Shown here piece by piece: positions 1-11,864 of a DNA stretch of 64,000 bases. The position numbers were made by a program, and so were the translations under genes. A model generated the notes under the pieces. The model saw only the letters and a list, made by a program, of their open reading frames with translations, searched no databases and had not been told where the DNA came from. Source of the DNA: Polyporus tsugae (taxonomy: Eukaryota > Basidiomycota > Agaricomycetes > Polyporales > Polyporaceae); assembly GCA_024305745.1 (NCBI GenBank), contig JAHRBS010000004.1, positions 1,612,001 through 1,676,000 of the forward strand. Direction: 5' to 3'. How positions within the stretch are numbered: the stretch's first letter is position 1; each line of letters opens with the position of its first letter.

Positions 1-2289
1 TAACGACGGGGCCTCAGACTCGTCGCAGCACCCCCGCTAGGCCCCATTGCGAATTCGTGACTCAAGTTCTACCCAATTCCTGGGAATTTCGCCGTCCTTC
101 TCGACCCCGTTCTTGTCGATGTGCTCGCCGTCCCCCCTAGCGTGCATCAGTGAGTCACAAGCTCAGTTTCACGTCCATTCCCTCCCTACGTTTACGTTTC
201 ACGGTCGACCTGACGTTTGGCGAGCGCAGCCAAGTCAGCGGGCCCCCCAAATCGACCACAGCGAACGGCCAGTCTTTTCGCGGCGATGTTGCCGAATTGT
301 TTCGACGCCGCCCATTTCTCGCGTGCTGATAGGCGATACTCTCCGTCTCGGGACAATCACACTGCTCGAGCACTCGTCGATCTCAGCGCTCGCCCCCACA
401 ATTGCGTACGTGTGTTGCTGTAAGCACTCCGACATGATCATGATCGACTCCGCACATAATATGCATCCGCGAATGTTTCAAACATAATAAATGGGCTGTG
501 CCCCGCTGGCGCCAGCGCCGGCGCTCCAATCCTGGACTTATGCAGACTTATGCTGTGGTTTGCCTGCTTCGGCGACAGCATCAGGGTGGCCACTGGATCT
601 GCTTCGCCGAGCACGTCCATCTGACCGCCTCGAGTTGGCCGCATGCACCCTCCTTCTGATCAGTGACATGCAGGGCACGTGTCGAACACGATCATTACTA
701 TGCATCCGAGGCTCGAACGGGGAGATATCTGGCTGGTAGTGGCGCAATCCTCGCGCAAAGGCAAAGGCGTTTTGGTCGGTTGGAGCAGTTGCGTTCCCAC
801 TTTCCTGTCGAGTCTCGTACTCGGATCCTGACAGCTTTCGAATCAGGCTCGCCTTGCGTTAGAAGGTCACACGAAGCGCGGGGGAAGAGTCTTTCGCCTG
901 ATCGGCGTATACTCTCGATCGACACTTTGCGCATACGCCGGCGAGGAAGCTATATCATAGCTCTCTTTGACTCGTGTGCTGGAGCTCCAACTCTAAGTAC
1001 TTATCACGGTCCCGCAGCCTCCTCAGGTTCGCTCGTACCTCTTCCGAGCTTCGGCCGCAGTAAACCTACGCCCCCTTAGCCTTACATGCTTCCGCTTGGG
1101 TAGACACCTGCCCTCGCCGCAGATCTGGAGGTGGACGACTGCACGTCGTCCGCATCCGACTGTGTCGATGCGCACTTGCCCCGTCGGAGAGGACGTCGTC
1201 GACTAGTACTATTCGAGATCGGGGGTCATGTCTCCTCTTCCTTCCTCCCTCGGGCTTCTGTCCTTCCTAGTCTCGGTCCCTCATAGGCCTCCGGGCTCGT
1301 GCCCGTGTCCCCTGAACTCTGCTTCAACGTATAACCTGGGTCAATGGCCTTCGCGGGGCCATGACTCGGATTGCTGGGCTCTGACGTAGCGCTTGCGCGA
1401 GGAAGCTTCTGCACACACGATGTCTGACTCTGTACGTCTTTGCACGGCGTACCTGGTTGGGCGGCACTTCCATACAAGTTTAGAGCCGGGCTCTAAAGGA
1501 GGGTGTGTTGGTAACGTCAAAGGGTCCAATGGCGTTGGAGGCATTACTTGCGCACCAAACCTTGTAAGTAAGCTTGGCAATGTAAACGTACGTGTGCGGA
1601 GGTGTATGGAAACGCTTAAAATCCGTAAGCCGGTTATCATAGGCGTGAGCCCCTGCGCCCACCTAACTACGCTGGGCTGGCAACAGAACGAGGCGGAAGG
1701 GTATTCTAGTTTGCGACGTGCCCCTCGGCGAGAGCTTCCGTTCACTTGTAGCAAGACACAAGGAGCCCTGCATTGTGGGCCCTCGGGCCATTCTGTACAT
1801 GTCTTAGGTGTATACGAGCCCACTCGTATCCTCACAGGATTCAGCTGCTACTGAACGCCGTGCCACTCCCCAATCTCGACTGCGGCAACGACAGATCTGC
1901 CAAGATCCGCCGACGGTTTCTCGCTGTCCAAGTTAGGCTCATGAGCTTATCCACGGGGAAGTCGTTTCGCTAGTCACTCCCGCCCCAAGTATCCAACGAT
2001 GACGGACGCGGAACCGTGAGAAAACGAATGCCTTGCGAAAAAGACCAGCGCCGATTTTGCATCATCCACGATTTGTCCGCGATGGTCGCAATCATGATGT
2101 GCCTCATGTAACAGACACGGCGATGAACACAGAAAAGATGGCGCGCCTCAGGAGGTCTCTGCAGGTTGTGTTTTCAGGAGCAGACAGACAATTGCATTTG
2201 TGCGATGTCACTAGTATGATACATGTGTGAAAACGAGGCAAGAATGAATGAGATGAGAAGTACACGGAGCGACGAGCGTAGAGCTACAG
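1..2289. other. Gene-poor stretch at left edge
   Basis: No supported gene is visible. Several frames stay open for 60-165 codons on both strands, for example around 1341-1854, but the two strands are open over the same bases. None of the translations shows a recognisable domain, a plausible splice pattern or a family resemblance. The right end probably holds the 3' untranslated region of the proteasome activator gene that ends at 2290. I saw no transposon ends, tRNA or long repeats. Confidence 0.6.
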
Positions 2290-2297
2290 TTATGCGT
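2290..2297 (-). other. 8-base terminal coding exon of BLM10 copy 1 (end of HbYX motif)
   Basis: The penultimate exon ends TAC-T followed by donor GTAGGC (intron 2298-2356, 59 bases, acceptor CTTAG). The final exon ACGCATAA completes a second Tyr, Ala and the stop, giving the ending SYYA. Tyr-Tyr-Ala is the gate-opening C terminus known from yeast Blm10 and related activators. The same intron position and phase occur in copy 2. Confidence 0.85.
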
Positions 2298-5200
2298 CTA
2301 AGACGGAGATGACGTGAGTGCGATCTGTCAACGATGAATGGAAGCGGATGGCCTACAGTAGGATGTGCCAACAAGCATGGTGGATAGACTCTGGAGCTGA
2401 TCTTCGTTGAACGCGACCTGGTCTTTGTGCCATGTGTCCTGATAGCAAACCATTTAGTTGCAACGAAAAGCACCGAGATGGATGTCTCTGGAGGCACACC
2501 TGGTGCGTCTACAGTGGAGGAGGCACATGCAGTCAGCTAAACATAATGTTGTAAGCGTTACGTAGAGACGGACCTTCTTGAACTCGGATGCGCATTTCCG
2601 AATGGTGGTCGAGATCGGCACCGGGTCGGTCGCATGGTTGGCCAGAACTGTAAAACCGGGGTGAGCACCGAACACCACCTGGCTGGCGTAGCCATACCTT
2701 CGGTCAGAGGAGGCATCCAAGGCTCTACCGAGTAGGGGAAACTCTCGATCAAGGCGCAGACCCCCAGGATAGCGGAATGCAGTGATCGAAGTGAATCCGC
2801 GTAGGACGGGTCCCGGCGGTTCGGGAGTTTCGTTCGCCGCAGCGTGTTCATGAACCGGTCCTGCTCAGAGAAAACTTTAAGTTTGTCAGCAATGACGGCA
2901 AGCCAAACATCCATACCCTCATCGGGATGATGCTCTGACGTTGCGAACATCTAACTACCCCCGAAAGCATCTTTGAGGCCATTTCTCGAACCTCGAGGTT
3001 CTCATCAGACAGGCACTCTTGTAGAACGTTCATGAGCCTTGAGACCAGCGGGCTGGACATGCTCAATAGGTTCCGATAGAAGAACACAATGAGGGTCGGA
3101 AGAGCATTCACTCGGATGCGCCACGACTGCCGTGCGGTATCAATAGTCTGCGAGCAAGCAACCGGTTACGAAATAGCTACTTACCGTCGAAGACTTGATC
3201 GCATTGATGAAATTGTCCGCAATGACCTCGATGTACTCCGGCGGAGGCGTCACGGCGGACAAAACGTAAAGGACGGCGGAACTGTACGTTTGCAGCTCGG
3301 AACTATCGTTTAGCTCTGACATCCGGATGATCTCGGGTCTGGGGGTGGACGTCAATGCGCAGAAATAGTGTGCCAGACAGGAAGACTCACAGTAGGACAA
3401 TGACATATGGGAAGATCAGAGGGGCCTGAGGGCCGTGTGCAAAATCCCAGACCCACTGCAGGACTAAACACGCGTCAGTATATTGATGCTGTCATCGTAG
3501 TCGGCGATTCAAATACCTGTTAGTCCTACTTTGTCGTACTGCGACTGACTGACTCGAGGAGGAGGGAGCCGTTGTTCCTTCCACATTGGAAGCTGGCGTA
3601 CTATCTCAGTAACACGGTCAATGTATTGTCCTTCCCTAAGGAAGGCGTTAGTATGATGTAAATGGTCGGCTTAGACTGTTGGCGGACATACCGGATACGG
3701 AGAGGATCGGGGCTAATAGCACAAGTAGACGTGAAATCGCTCGATGAGCGGTATACCGGCCGCCATTGGATGGTGATGATGGCGTAGATATTTTGCGCGA
3801 TTTGTGAGCGAATCTGTCAAGGCCGGATCAATGCCCGTTAGATGAAATGTGTGCAGTACAGTTCCATACCTCAGCATATCCGGTGTTGGCATTATCCAAG
3901 AATAGATTGATATACCGGTCAGCCAAAGGAAGGAAGCGCAGATCGAGACAATCGACCAAAATATTGAAAATGGACAGCGATTTGCTCACTGCTGCGTGTG
4001 AGATGAAGCCTCATGGAATAGGTGAGGTCACATACTGGCAAAGGCGGAGTCGCCGTGGAAATCAAGAGGCAGTGATAAAATCCACCTGACAAGTGGTTCC
4101 GTGCGGCGCGGATCCCTATCCACCAGTTGTTCCTAGAGATATGAATGCTGAGTTAGGTGCGTGGTTAGAGTGGCGTGCAGTAAGCTTAACGTACACTCAG
4201 GAGATTCTCCCAAAATGAAATTGTGTCCGGCTTCATTTGCCCGTAGATGCGGTCGAGACGAGCGGTGATCCACGACCACAAGTGGTCCACATGTTGCTTG
4301 GGCCAATGCTTTGAGCCTATTGCAATTCAGTGTGACATCCAATAAGCTACCCGTGGCGGCTCTTCCTCACCTCTCGACAAACCAGCCAGGAGCTCTGCTC
4401 CTGACCGCTGTTTGTAGCGGTCGCCGTCTGCCAGAAGGGGATCGATCGTGTCCAAGATAACTTGTAGCTTCTCATGCTCAAACATCTTCGCTGTTTCTCC
4501 GTTCAGTATTAGCGGGTAGGGTCGAGCTCTATGTACGTACCTATAGACTTCATGAACGTGACGTTCTCGGCCCGCAGCTCTGGTGTCGTATTGTTCTTCA
4601 TGGACTCCTGACCCCAAAGGAGCGCCAGCACGGTGAAGAAATTGTCCTGATCCATGACCTCGCCCATGGCGCTGAGAACAGGTACTGAGGCCTCCTCCCA
4701 TAAGAAGGCTGACGAGCCTGCGGGCACCGCTTGGTAACCCTTCACAGTAGGCGTCCAGACCAAGAAGCCTGTCTCGAACTTGTCGACGCGAAGGTCGCTG
4801 CCAGGGGGATCCGTAAGTGGGACATCCGATCACTGTACACGCGTGGACACGTACCCCTGTTGGTCTAGAGGATATCCAGGCTGTCCATGATGCCGCAAGA
4901 ACTCCGCAGGATCTCCCACAGGGATATCTCTCCGCAAGGGGTTCGCCCATTCGTCCAGCCATAATTGCTCGCTCGACTTCGAGAAAGTCCGGATCTTGAT
5001 ATGGGCGCAAACCTTGACGACAGCCCTGTCGATCGTAGCTTGAGTGACCACACTACAAGCGAAAACCATCCACTTACTTCTGAGCAGTCACGCGAATGGT
5101 GGTGTGGGGACTGACGCTTTGACGGAGGAAGAACGCTGCTAGAGCGGGCGGAGGCGCGGCGTCTCTCCGCAGAAGTCCGTACAAGAAGCGGATCGCGAAT

Positions 5201-8200
5201 TGAACGTATCGCCACTGCAAATAATCAGAACCCGAAAGCAAGAACAGCGAGATGATATTGTGGCTCACATGTGTTGTAGGTCGCTCAGCGATCTCGAGCA
5301 CCGCGTTCACCTGGTTAAGTGGGGCTTAACAATAGATTTGGTTATGCGACCACCTGTCGCGTACCGTTTCCGTATAACGCTGGTGTTTCAACGCCACACG
5401 AGCATCACTTTTGCCTGCCGCAGCTTCCAGTACCGCCTGGTCGACAACTGGTGATGAGAATTCTTGCTTCAGGGCGTCGAGCGCCTGCAAAACGCCTGGC
5501 ACCGGCTCGGTAAATGCATCCGTGTGACAGGACTCCTCGTTGAGGTACACAAGGGCATCCTGAGCCACACTACCGACGAGCTTCTGAACAGACGGCTGTG
5601 CATGACGTCAGCACAGGATACTGAGAAAACTATATGCGGCTACCTTCTCTTGATGTTGACATTCGAGTAGCGATACGAGGTACTGTCCATGGAAGTTGAT
5701 GTCTGTAAAAGGGATTAGCTGGGAGCGATTACCAGATGTTTCTACGTTATCGTACCCGCAAGTGAATACGCAGCCGTGCCCTTATTCCACAGGGCATACA
5801 GCGCGCCTTTCATCCGGTCGGGATCGGCGTTCTTCTCCAGCGCGCGGAACAAGTAAGGCAGAGTGAACCTGGTAGAACGCACGAAATACTAGGCGGAGGT
5901 CAGTCAGGCATCAACTAGTTACGACAGGACGAGCTCCTTACCCCACAAGCGTTGTGGAGGATCGCTTGCGAGTGCCTTCGTACTCTGGTGTATTGCGACA
6001 ACGACATCTCAACAAGGTCCTCAATGAGCTGGTCATCAAGCGAATCACGTCGACGATACAAAGCATGCATATACAGCCTGCCTGCGTTGTACACCTGCGC
6101 ACGCTTCAAGAACACCACTCGAGAGTTCTCCTTCTGCTTCGGCCACACGCGGTTGGAGCTGTTGTGGGCATATTAGCTTTGGTTGTTAGTAACTACGGGT
6201 GTTGCTTACTCGCGTGCCTGCCTGTAAGCCTTGGTCAAGCTCTCGAAGTTGCTCCGCGTCATGGCGTACTCGAGCAAGTACACATCGATTGCACGAGACA
6301 CAGCAACAACAGCGTCGATGTGGTCTTCGCCTTCTTTCTGGTGCGTGAGCAAGCTCGCAGCCCTGTGTACGATCGCGCCAAAGCGTGCACGGTGTGCGAT
6401 CGCTCGCTGGTACTGAGGGCTGTTCGAGTCGGTGAGGACAAAGCCTGCCTTGACGTCGAGTGGTGTTACGAGTAACTCGGGCACCTCAACCTCGTAGTTG
6501 AGACAAGGGCTATTGACATCCTGGGAACCGAGGAGCAAGAACGTCGGGAGTCCTCCCCATATGGAGCGAGCAGCATGCAAGCACCTGATTATATGTGTCA
6601 GTTGCCATTAAACAGTCGCTTCAAGCCCTTTCTGAGAACTTGCCGACAGAAATCATTCCGCGCGACGCTGTCCCACTTGCCGGCCGTCTCGAGAAGTGCT
6701 TCAACCTTATCGAGCGCAGGCGCTGCAATCTTGTCCAAGATATCCAGGACAAACTCGATCTCCTCCTGGTTCGGCACTGCTGGACGTCAGCATTTCGCAT
6801 CCCATATAGCATTGTCATGAACATACCATGCCACATCACATCTGCGTCATCCGCTTCGTACATCTTGCCCCATTGCGTCGTCAGGTTCCTATTGAACTCT
6901 ATCAAACCGGACACGCGTGAGTACAACTCCGCGATCTCATCCGCCCTTCCTTACCTGGCGAGTCCCACTCATCGGGGTTGACATAGCGTGAGTTAAGAGT
7001 GTAGATCGTTGCAGCCTGGTGGAGAATGCGGTTGATCAGGCGGCCGGTGCCTGTGTATCCACGCTCGCTCTTCGTCTTCTCAACGAGGAGGGCCGTGAGG
7101 CCGAGCAACTGGTCCTTGTACTTGAGGATCTGCGTAGATTGATGTCAGATATGGGGCTACCTCTACTCAGCGAGCCCCGCTCACCGTCGATCCGCCATAA
7201 CCGAAGCAGCCGCGGAGAATAGACATATCTATTTAGGTAGTTAGATACTTTCGGGAGGGGTCTCATGGAAGACGTACTCCAATGTAACGTCGTATCAGAC
7301 GGGATAGCCTCATGCGTCGACGTCGTCCGGATGCTCGACGCGCCATGTTTAAGCTCGTCCTGGATCTGCGCGATGCAGAATGGAAGGAACCTGTCGATCG
7401 TCTTCTCGGGCTTCACCCGCGCCAGGCACGACACGAGCTGTCCGAACGCGCGCACTGCATTCGACTTCGCGTTCGTGCTCGCGTAGTCAAACACGAGTTT
7501 GAGCACTAGGTCAAAGAGCGGGTCCGAGAGGTGCAGGCACACAGTGTCGAGCGCGCCCTTGATCGCCTTGAGGACCGCCTCTTCAACCTTGCCGCCGGTT
7601 GTGCCTTTCTTGCCGCCCTCCTCGGGGAGATTCTCGAAGAGCGCGAGGACGCGCCGGAAGAGGGACGTGACCCAGTCAGCAAAGCCGGCCGTACTCTCGC
7701 GCGCGAGAGTGCGCTCTTCTTCCCGGCTGAGCGTGGGCATGGTGAGGGAGTCGACGCCGGCGGGGAGTTGAGTGTTGTCGATATCCATGATGTCCTCGGC
7801 AGGTGCATCACTGGACAGGTCGACACCGACCTGATGCATCGACACGTCGGCAATCTTGATGTGCTGCACAACTGAAGAGATGAACATCGTGGCACATATA
7901 GTCTTGACAGGATCATTCTATTCGGTTCAGAAGCGGTCAGCGCTGTGGATATGCACCGGAAGGCACATTGACTTACGAGATCAATGCCTGGTATGCAAAG
8001 TTCCAAGAGTGGAACGACATGCTTCTGGCCGCCGAGGTACACCCTCTCTGTCACAAGTGGTAGTGAGACTGCCGATAGCATAGTCATCACGGCGGTAGTC
8101 CGGTGCGTTTCGTTCACAACTTCCAAACCACTGTATGCTCGCTCAAGGATCTCTGGCATCACCAGATTAGGCTCCAACAGTGCCATAGACCGCATAGCTG

Positions 8201-10088
8201 CTTGAGAGTAACTGATGGTGAACGGATCTTTCGAGAACATCGAGAGCAGAATAGGTGTGCGCAAGATGAGAATAAAGTTTCGCTTGATCTCGGGGGTCAG
8301 TCGTCGTGTCTATGTGCGTCAGCTCCCGGCATCCATTATTTTGGTTCACTGAAAACATACCACTGGTGTCTTGCACAATGGCAGTTGTTCATCCTTCCAT
8401 CTCTTGCAGAACTCCGCCATGAGACGTTGGACGAAATGGGTGAGCTAAATGACGTGATGAAACTTCAGGACGCCTCGCTCAAAAGGGAAACCCTCACGTT
8501 GAGACTCCAGATCCCATAGTTCGATGGGTGGAAAAAGGATTCCACGCTCGTGATCAACTTGTCGAGCGAATCGAGAGCCCTTGACCCGGCAACAAATCCC
8601 TCGGATGAAGGCGTGCCGGGAGTGCTGCCACTCCCTGGACGGATGGGACCATCCAGCGACAACGAGTATACAATCAGCTTGGCTAACGCGCCTGCCACAC
8701 ATCCGTGAGATGTCAATCTAGAAGGTTGGCCTAAGAAGGACTCACTACTTCGGTTTATTAGCTTCTTGATTCGCAAAGACTGCTTGTCAGCCATTGTATC
8801 CGCATGGCCGGCGGTGGTGCTGGCGCCCTGACACAAGTTCGAATGATCAGCGTAAAGTGGAACACACGCCGAGTTGCCATTTACCCTCGTCGCGCCGACA
8901 GGAACGTCTGAAACGGAGGTTAGTAAATATAGTATCAGTCGAAAAACGGGTTGCCATAGCTTACTCATGGATCCCAAGGCTTTTCCAATCAAAAAGGTCC
9001 ATTCTGCTTCACTCCAGATGCCAACGGTCTTCCATTCCGCGGCACCTTCGAGGCCGGGTTCCCCAAACTGGCCGGCAATGTGCTCTTCCGCGAGATCACC
9101 ACATAGCTCGACAAATCTATCATCGACCACCGACGAATTGAACGCTTCCCACAACTTGAATATTGTTGGAAAGTAGAGATGGGTGTGCGTGGGAGGGATG
9201 AAGGACGTCAATACGGGGACCATAGTAAGCATAGTCTGCAATGACGACATCAATCTCTCATGCACTCGAGTACATTCACAGTGCGCACGTACGTCTTTTG
9301 TGAGAACCGGCAAAAACGCCGACAGCATGTCAGGGATCTCGCTCGCAGGGTAATATCTCTTGCACTGCTCTGCGACGAATAATAGGATATTTACGACGTT
9401 CCGTCTACCATATACATCAATTATGAGCACAAGACGGAGACGAGGACTGGCCAAGGCGAAAGAACAAACATACGAGGAGTCGTGCATCCTCTTCTTCGGC
9501 AAGAGTTCCTTCTGGAGGACACGCCAGAGCGGCCGCCAAGGGAGCTGCAGATCGGCCGCGTCGAGCTTACGCCGACTGTCGGGCTTGTTGCAGATGAGGC
9601 GGGAAAGCATGTCTGCCCAAGAGCGCATGACGCGCGGCTCGATGCCGGGCACGAGACAGAGCTCGTAGTAGAGGCGGCTCAACTTCGCGCGGGTGGACTT
9701 GGGCATTGGGTAGCGCATGAGGAGCCAGCTGCAACATCGAATGAGTCAACTGTAAGACCATAGCCGTTGCAAGAAGGGGTGCGTACCATTGAAGCATGCC
9801 GTCCCAAGTGGTGAGGACAAGCCAGTTCTTAGTCTCGGCGCAGATGCAGATGCGACCAACTATGTACTCTAGTTTGGCCTGCATGTCCTCCGGAGGCTCG
9901 CATTCGTACGGGAGTTGATTGAGATAGGACTGGAGAGACGCGCGCTGCCGGTCAAGGGCATCGGGGGAAAGGGTGCCCGACTCGGAAGAGGGCGAATCCG
10001 GGACTGAGACGTCGTCTTCGTCCATTGCGAGGTGACTGAAGGCGAACGAAGCTAGATCGAATGGGCTGAGGTTAAGAGTAGTGGTCAT
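2290..10088 (-). CDS. BLM10: BLM10/PA200-type proteasome activator, copy 1
   Basis: Very large HEAT/ARM-like repeat protein of the Blm10/PSME4 family. The family caps the 20S proteasome and opens its gate by inserting its C-terminal tail between alpha subunits; family members act in nucleus and cytosol. The start at 10088 (MTTTLNLSPF) leads into an acidic Ser/Pro stretch and then the N-terminal helical region (SYLNQLPYECEPPEDMQAKL). Many exons follow in collinear order with copy 2, such as LYYELCLVPGIEPRVMRSW near 9680, FENLPEEG near 7630, and RLINRILHQAATIYTLNSRY near 7030. The C-terminal family region (LHSAILGVCALIESFPYS, PISTTIRKCAS) lies near 2590-2790. The last exons are 2574-about 2661, a 9-base microexon 2500-2508 (THQ), 2357-2438, and 2290-2297. 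The last completes the ending SYYA, the HbYX-type gate-opening motif. I saw no frameshift or premature stop that splicing cannot explain. Internal exon borders are approximate. Confidence 0.9.
2500..2508 (-). other. 9-base microexon of BLM10 copy 1
   Basis: On the minus strand the nine bases ACGCACCAG (Thr-His-Gln) are preceded by TGTAG and followed by GTGTGC. Joining them to the exon ending in AAGAAG (2574) and the exon beginning GACACATGG (2438) gives KKTHQDTWH. Copy 2 has RKTHQDTWH at the same place, with THQ inside a long exon. The flanking introns are 65 bases (2509-2573) and 61 bases (2439-2499). The model rests on splice signals plus paralogue identity; no transcript was available. Confidence 0.8.
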
Positions 10089-10440
10089 AGTGGGGGAGGG
10101 AAGTGCGAAAGGAGGGGTACAGGTAGACGCGTACTGACCTTTGGTGGTTTATAACGGCAATGAGGGGCTTACGAGTCTATCGGTGACGCGTACAGAGACC
10201 GGGACAGAGACGGTGGCTGAGATGCGCGAAGCTTGCGGCTTGACAAGCTTGACAGGGGACGCGTAAGTACTCCCATCCCAGTCAATAGCCGCCCATGGCC
10301 GACCGCGTCACATACCACGTGCCGCTGCCGCTGCAGCCTGCCATGGACTCGCGACCGCGATCGCCAGCCCTAGATAGGGAGCCTGTCCGGACTTCGCATC
10401 CGCCTCTTCCGTCTTCAGACTCTGCGCACCGCCCACAGTC
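10089..10440. promoter_or_regulatory. Divergent intergenic region, BLM10 copy 1 / AIM18-like gene
   Basis: A 352-base gap separates two divergently transcribed genes, so it must hold both promoters and leaders. No TATA box or named factor site stands out. It contains short, clean-looking repeats of acgcgta and gacaag but nothing I can assign. Confidence 0.5.
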
Positions 10441-11505
10441 ATGAGCTGGCTTCAGGCAACGCTCGTGCGTAATGTCCTTCAAGGCTGTCGCTCCTTCGCC
10501 ACCTCTGCGCCGTCACGCTCAGCGGGTCGCTCCAATGTCCTCGCCAGTAACCTGCTAACGCGTCGGAGGTCTTACGCAAATGCCGCGCTCTTCTGGGGTT
10601 CTGCTTTGGCTATCGCGGCTGGTATGACACTGAGCTCGACTGTGCACCTGGATGCAGCAGCCCCCGGACCATTGGCAGAGGAGGAAACGCGTGGTGCGTC
10701 TTGGGGTAGTTCAACTTCTGGCTCACACCATCTTGACTCCGCTTTAGTTGACCCAGCAACGTCTATTGCGTTCCCAACCACTCTGAAGATACAGTCGAAG
10801 ACGCCCCTCCCCACTTTCACGCTCATGGGTGTCGGTGTCCGGACGGTGTCTTTCCTGGGGATCAAAGTCTATTCCGTAGGATTCTACGCCGACCTCTCGA
10901 GTTCCAGTCTTGCGGTATGTCGAGATGCGACATAGCCTCTTAGGTTGCTGAACTCTTTTGCTTTGAGAAGATTCCAAAAAACGCGACTCCAGAAGAGAAG
11001 ATTGATTACATTGTCAACAACGCTGCATGTGTTCTGCGGATCGGTACGTTTGACGGCATCGTCCTTCACGAATGTCATACCAATGACTTCTGCACAGTCC
11101 CGACACGATCAACCTCGTACAGTCATTTGCGCGATGGGTTTATGCGTGCCATGCAAGCCCGCCAAGTACTCTGCCGCCAACGCGGGGAACTGTCGCCGGA
11201 CGAAGAGCTTGCGATTCAGTCTCCCCTTCGTCAGCTCAAGTCCATGTTCCCGAACACGCCTCTTGCAAAACACTCGCCGCTCGATATCTTGGCTACTGCA
11301 CCCTCGAACAAGTCCCGTACGCTCATTGTACGCGACCTCGGATCTGTGCAGAACGACTGGTTGTCTCGCGAGTTTGTTCTTGCGTACTTTGAGGGCAAGG
11401 GGCTCAGTCCACCGGTCAGTCGACTTTCGCTTTGCCATGTAGTCTGAGCTGACTCGCTTCTAGCTGAAGGAATCCGTCATCGAGTATGTTCAGACTCACC
11501 TGTGA
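10441..11505 (+). CDS. Chalcone-isomerase-fold mitochondrial protein (AIM18/AIM46 type)
   Basis: The start MSWLQATLVRNVLQGCRSFA is a typical arginine-rich mitochondrial presequence. It is followed by a hydrophobic segment (ALFWGSALAIAAGMTL) that could anchor the protein in the inner membrane. The chalcone-isomerase-like domain begins near residue 120 (TLMGVGVRTVSFLGIKVYSV) and continues after a short intron with FEKIPKNATPEEKIDYIVNN, then SHLRDGFMRAMQARQ. The C-terminal exon, after an intron near 11415-11463, reads LKESVIEYVQTHL. Fungal AIM18/AIM46 proteins share this fold but are not thought to make flavonoids; a fatty-acid-binding role has been proposed for related folds. The molecular role here is unknown. 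The gene is divergent from BLM10 copy 1 and followed by TIM21 on the same strand. Confidence 0.8.
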
Positions 11506-11864
11506 TGCAGGCGGCGTGTGCGAGGGGGTGGACTGATGGATTAAGGTATATGGCCTGGTTAATAGAAATATAATGATAGATCTACGTCGTATCATCCGTT
11601 GTGTTCTAGTTCAGTGACCGACGACCGTCGTGCAAGGATCTGGGGTCTGTGACGGCCGAGCACGGCGCGTACATGACGCGTCGCGATCGGTTCCACAGAC
11701 GCGCGCGTGGGCCCCGCGGGGCCGCGCCGAAGCTCGCATTTAGGTTCCTATTCTGTGTTCACTGGGTTTGCCTTTGACTGCAGCCCGTTGTCCCGGCCGC
11801 CCGTTCGCATTCCAACTCCCACTGCGTCCTAGCTTCTTCCTCTCCCCGGTTTCATGCCATCGCA
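11506..11864. other. Intergenic region upstream of TIM21
   Basis: A 359-base gap between two genes on the same strand. It has a GC-rich centre around 11650-11730 and a pyrimidine-rich stretch at 11800-11850 just before the TIM21 start, as expected for a fungal leader. No gene is seen. Confidence 0.5.

Noticed and set aside
1341..1854. Two overlapping long frames on opposite strands (164 and 153 codons)
   Set aside because: Both strands are open over the same bases, no domain or splice pattern is visible, and the translations look random.
4327..5010. 227-codon minus-strand frame within BLM10 copy 1
   Set aside because: It is out of phase with the BLM10 exons over most of its length; the neighbouring frames carry the residues shared with the family.
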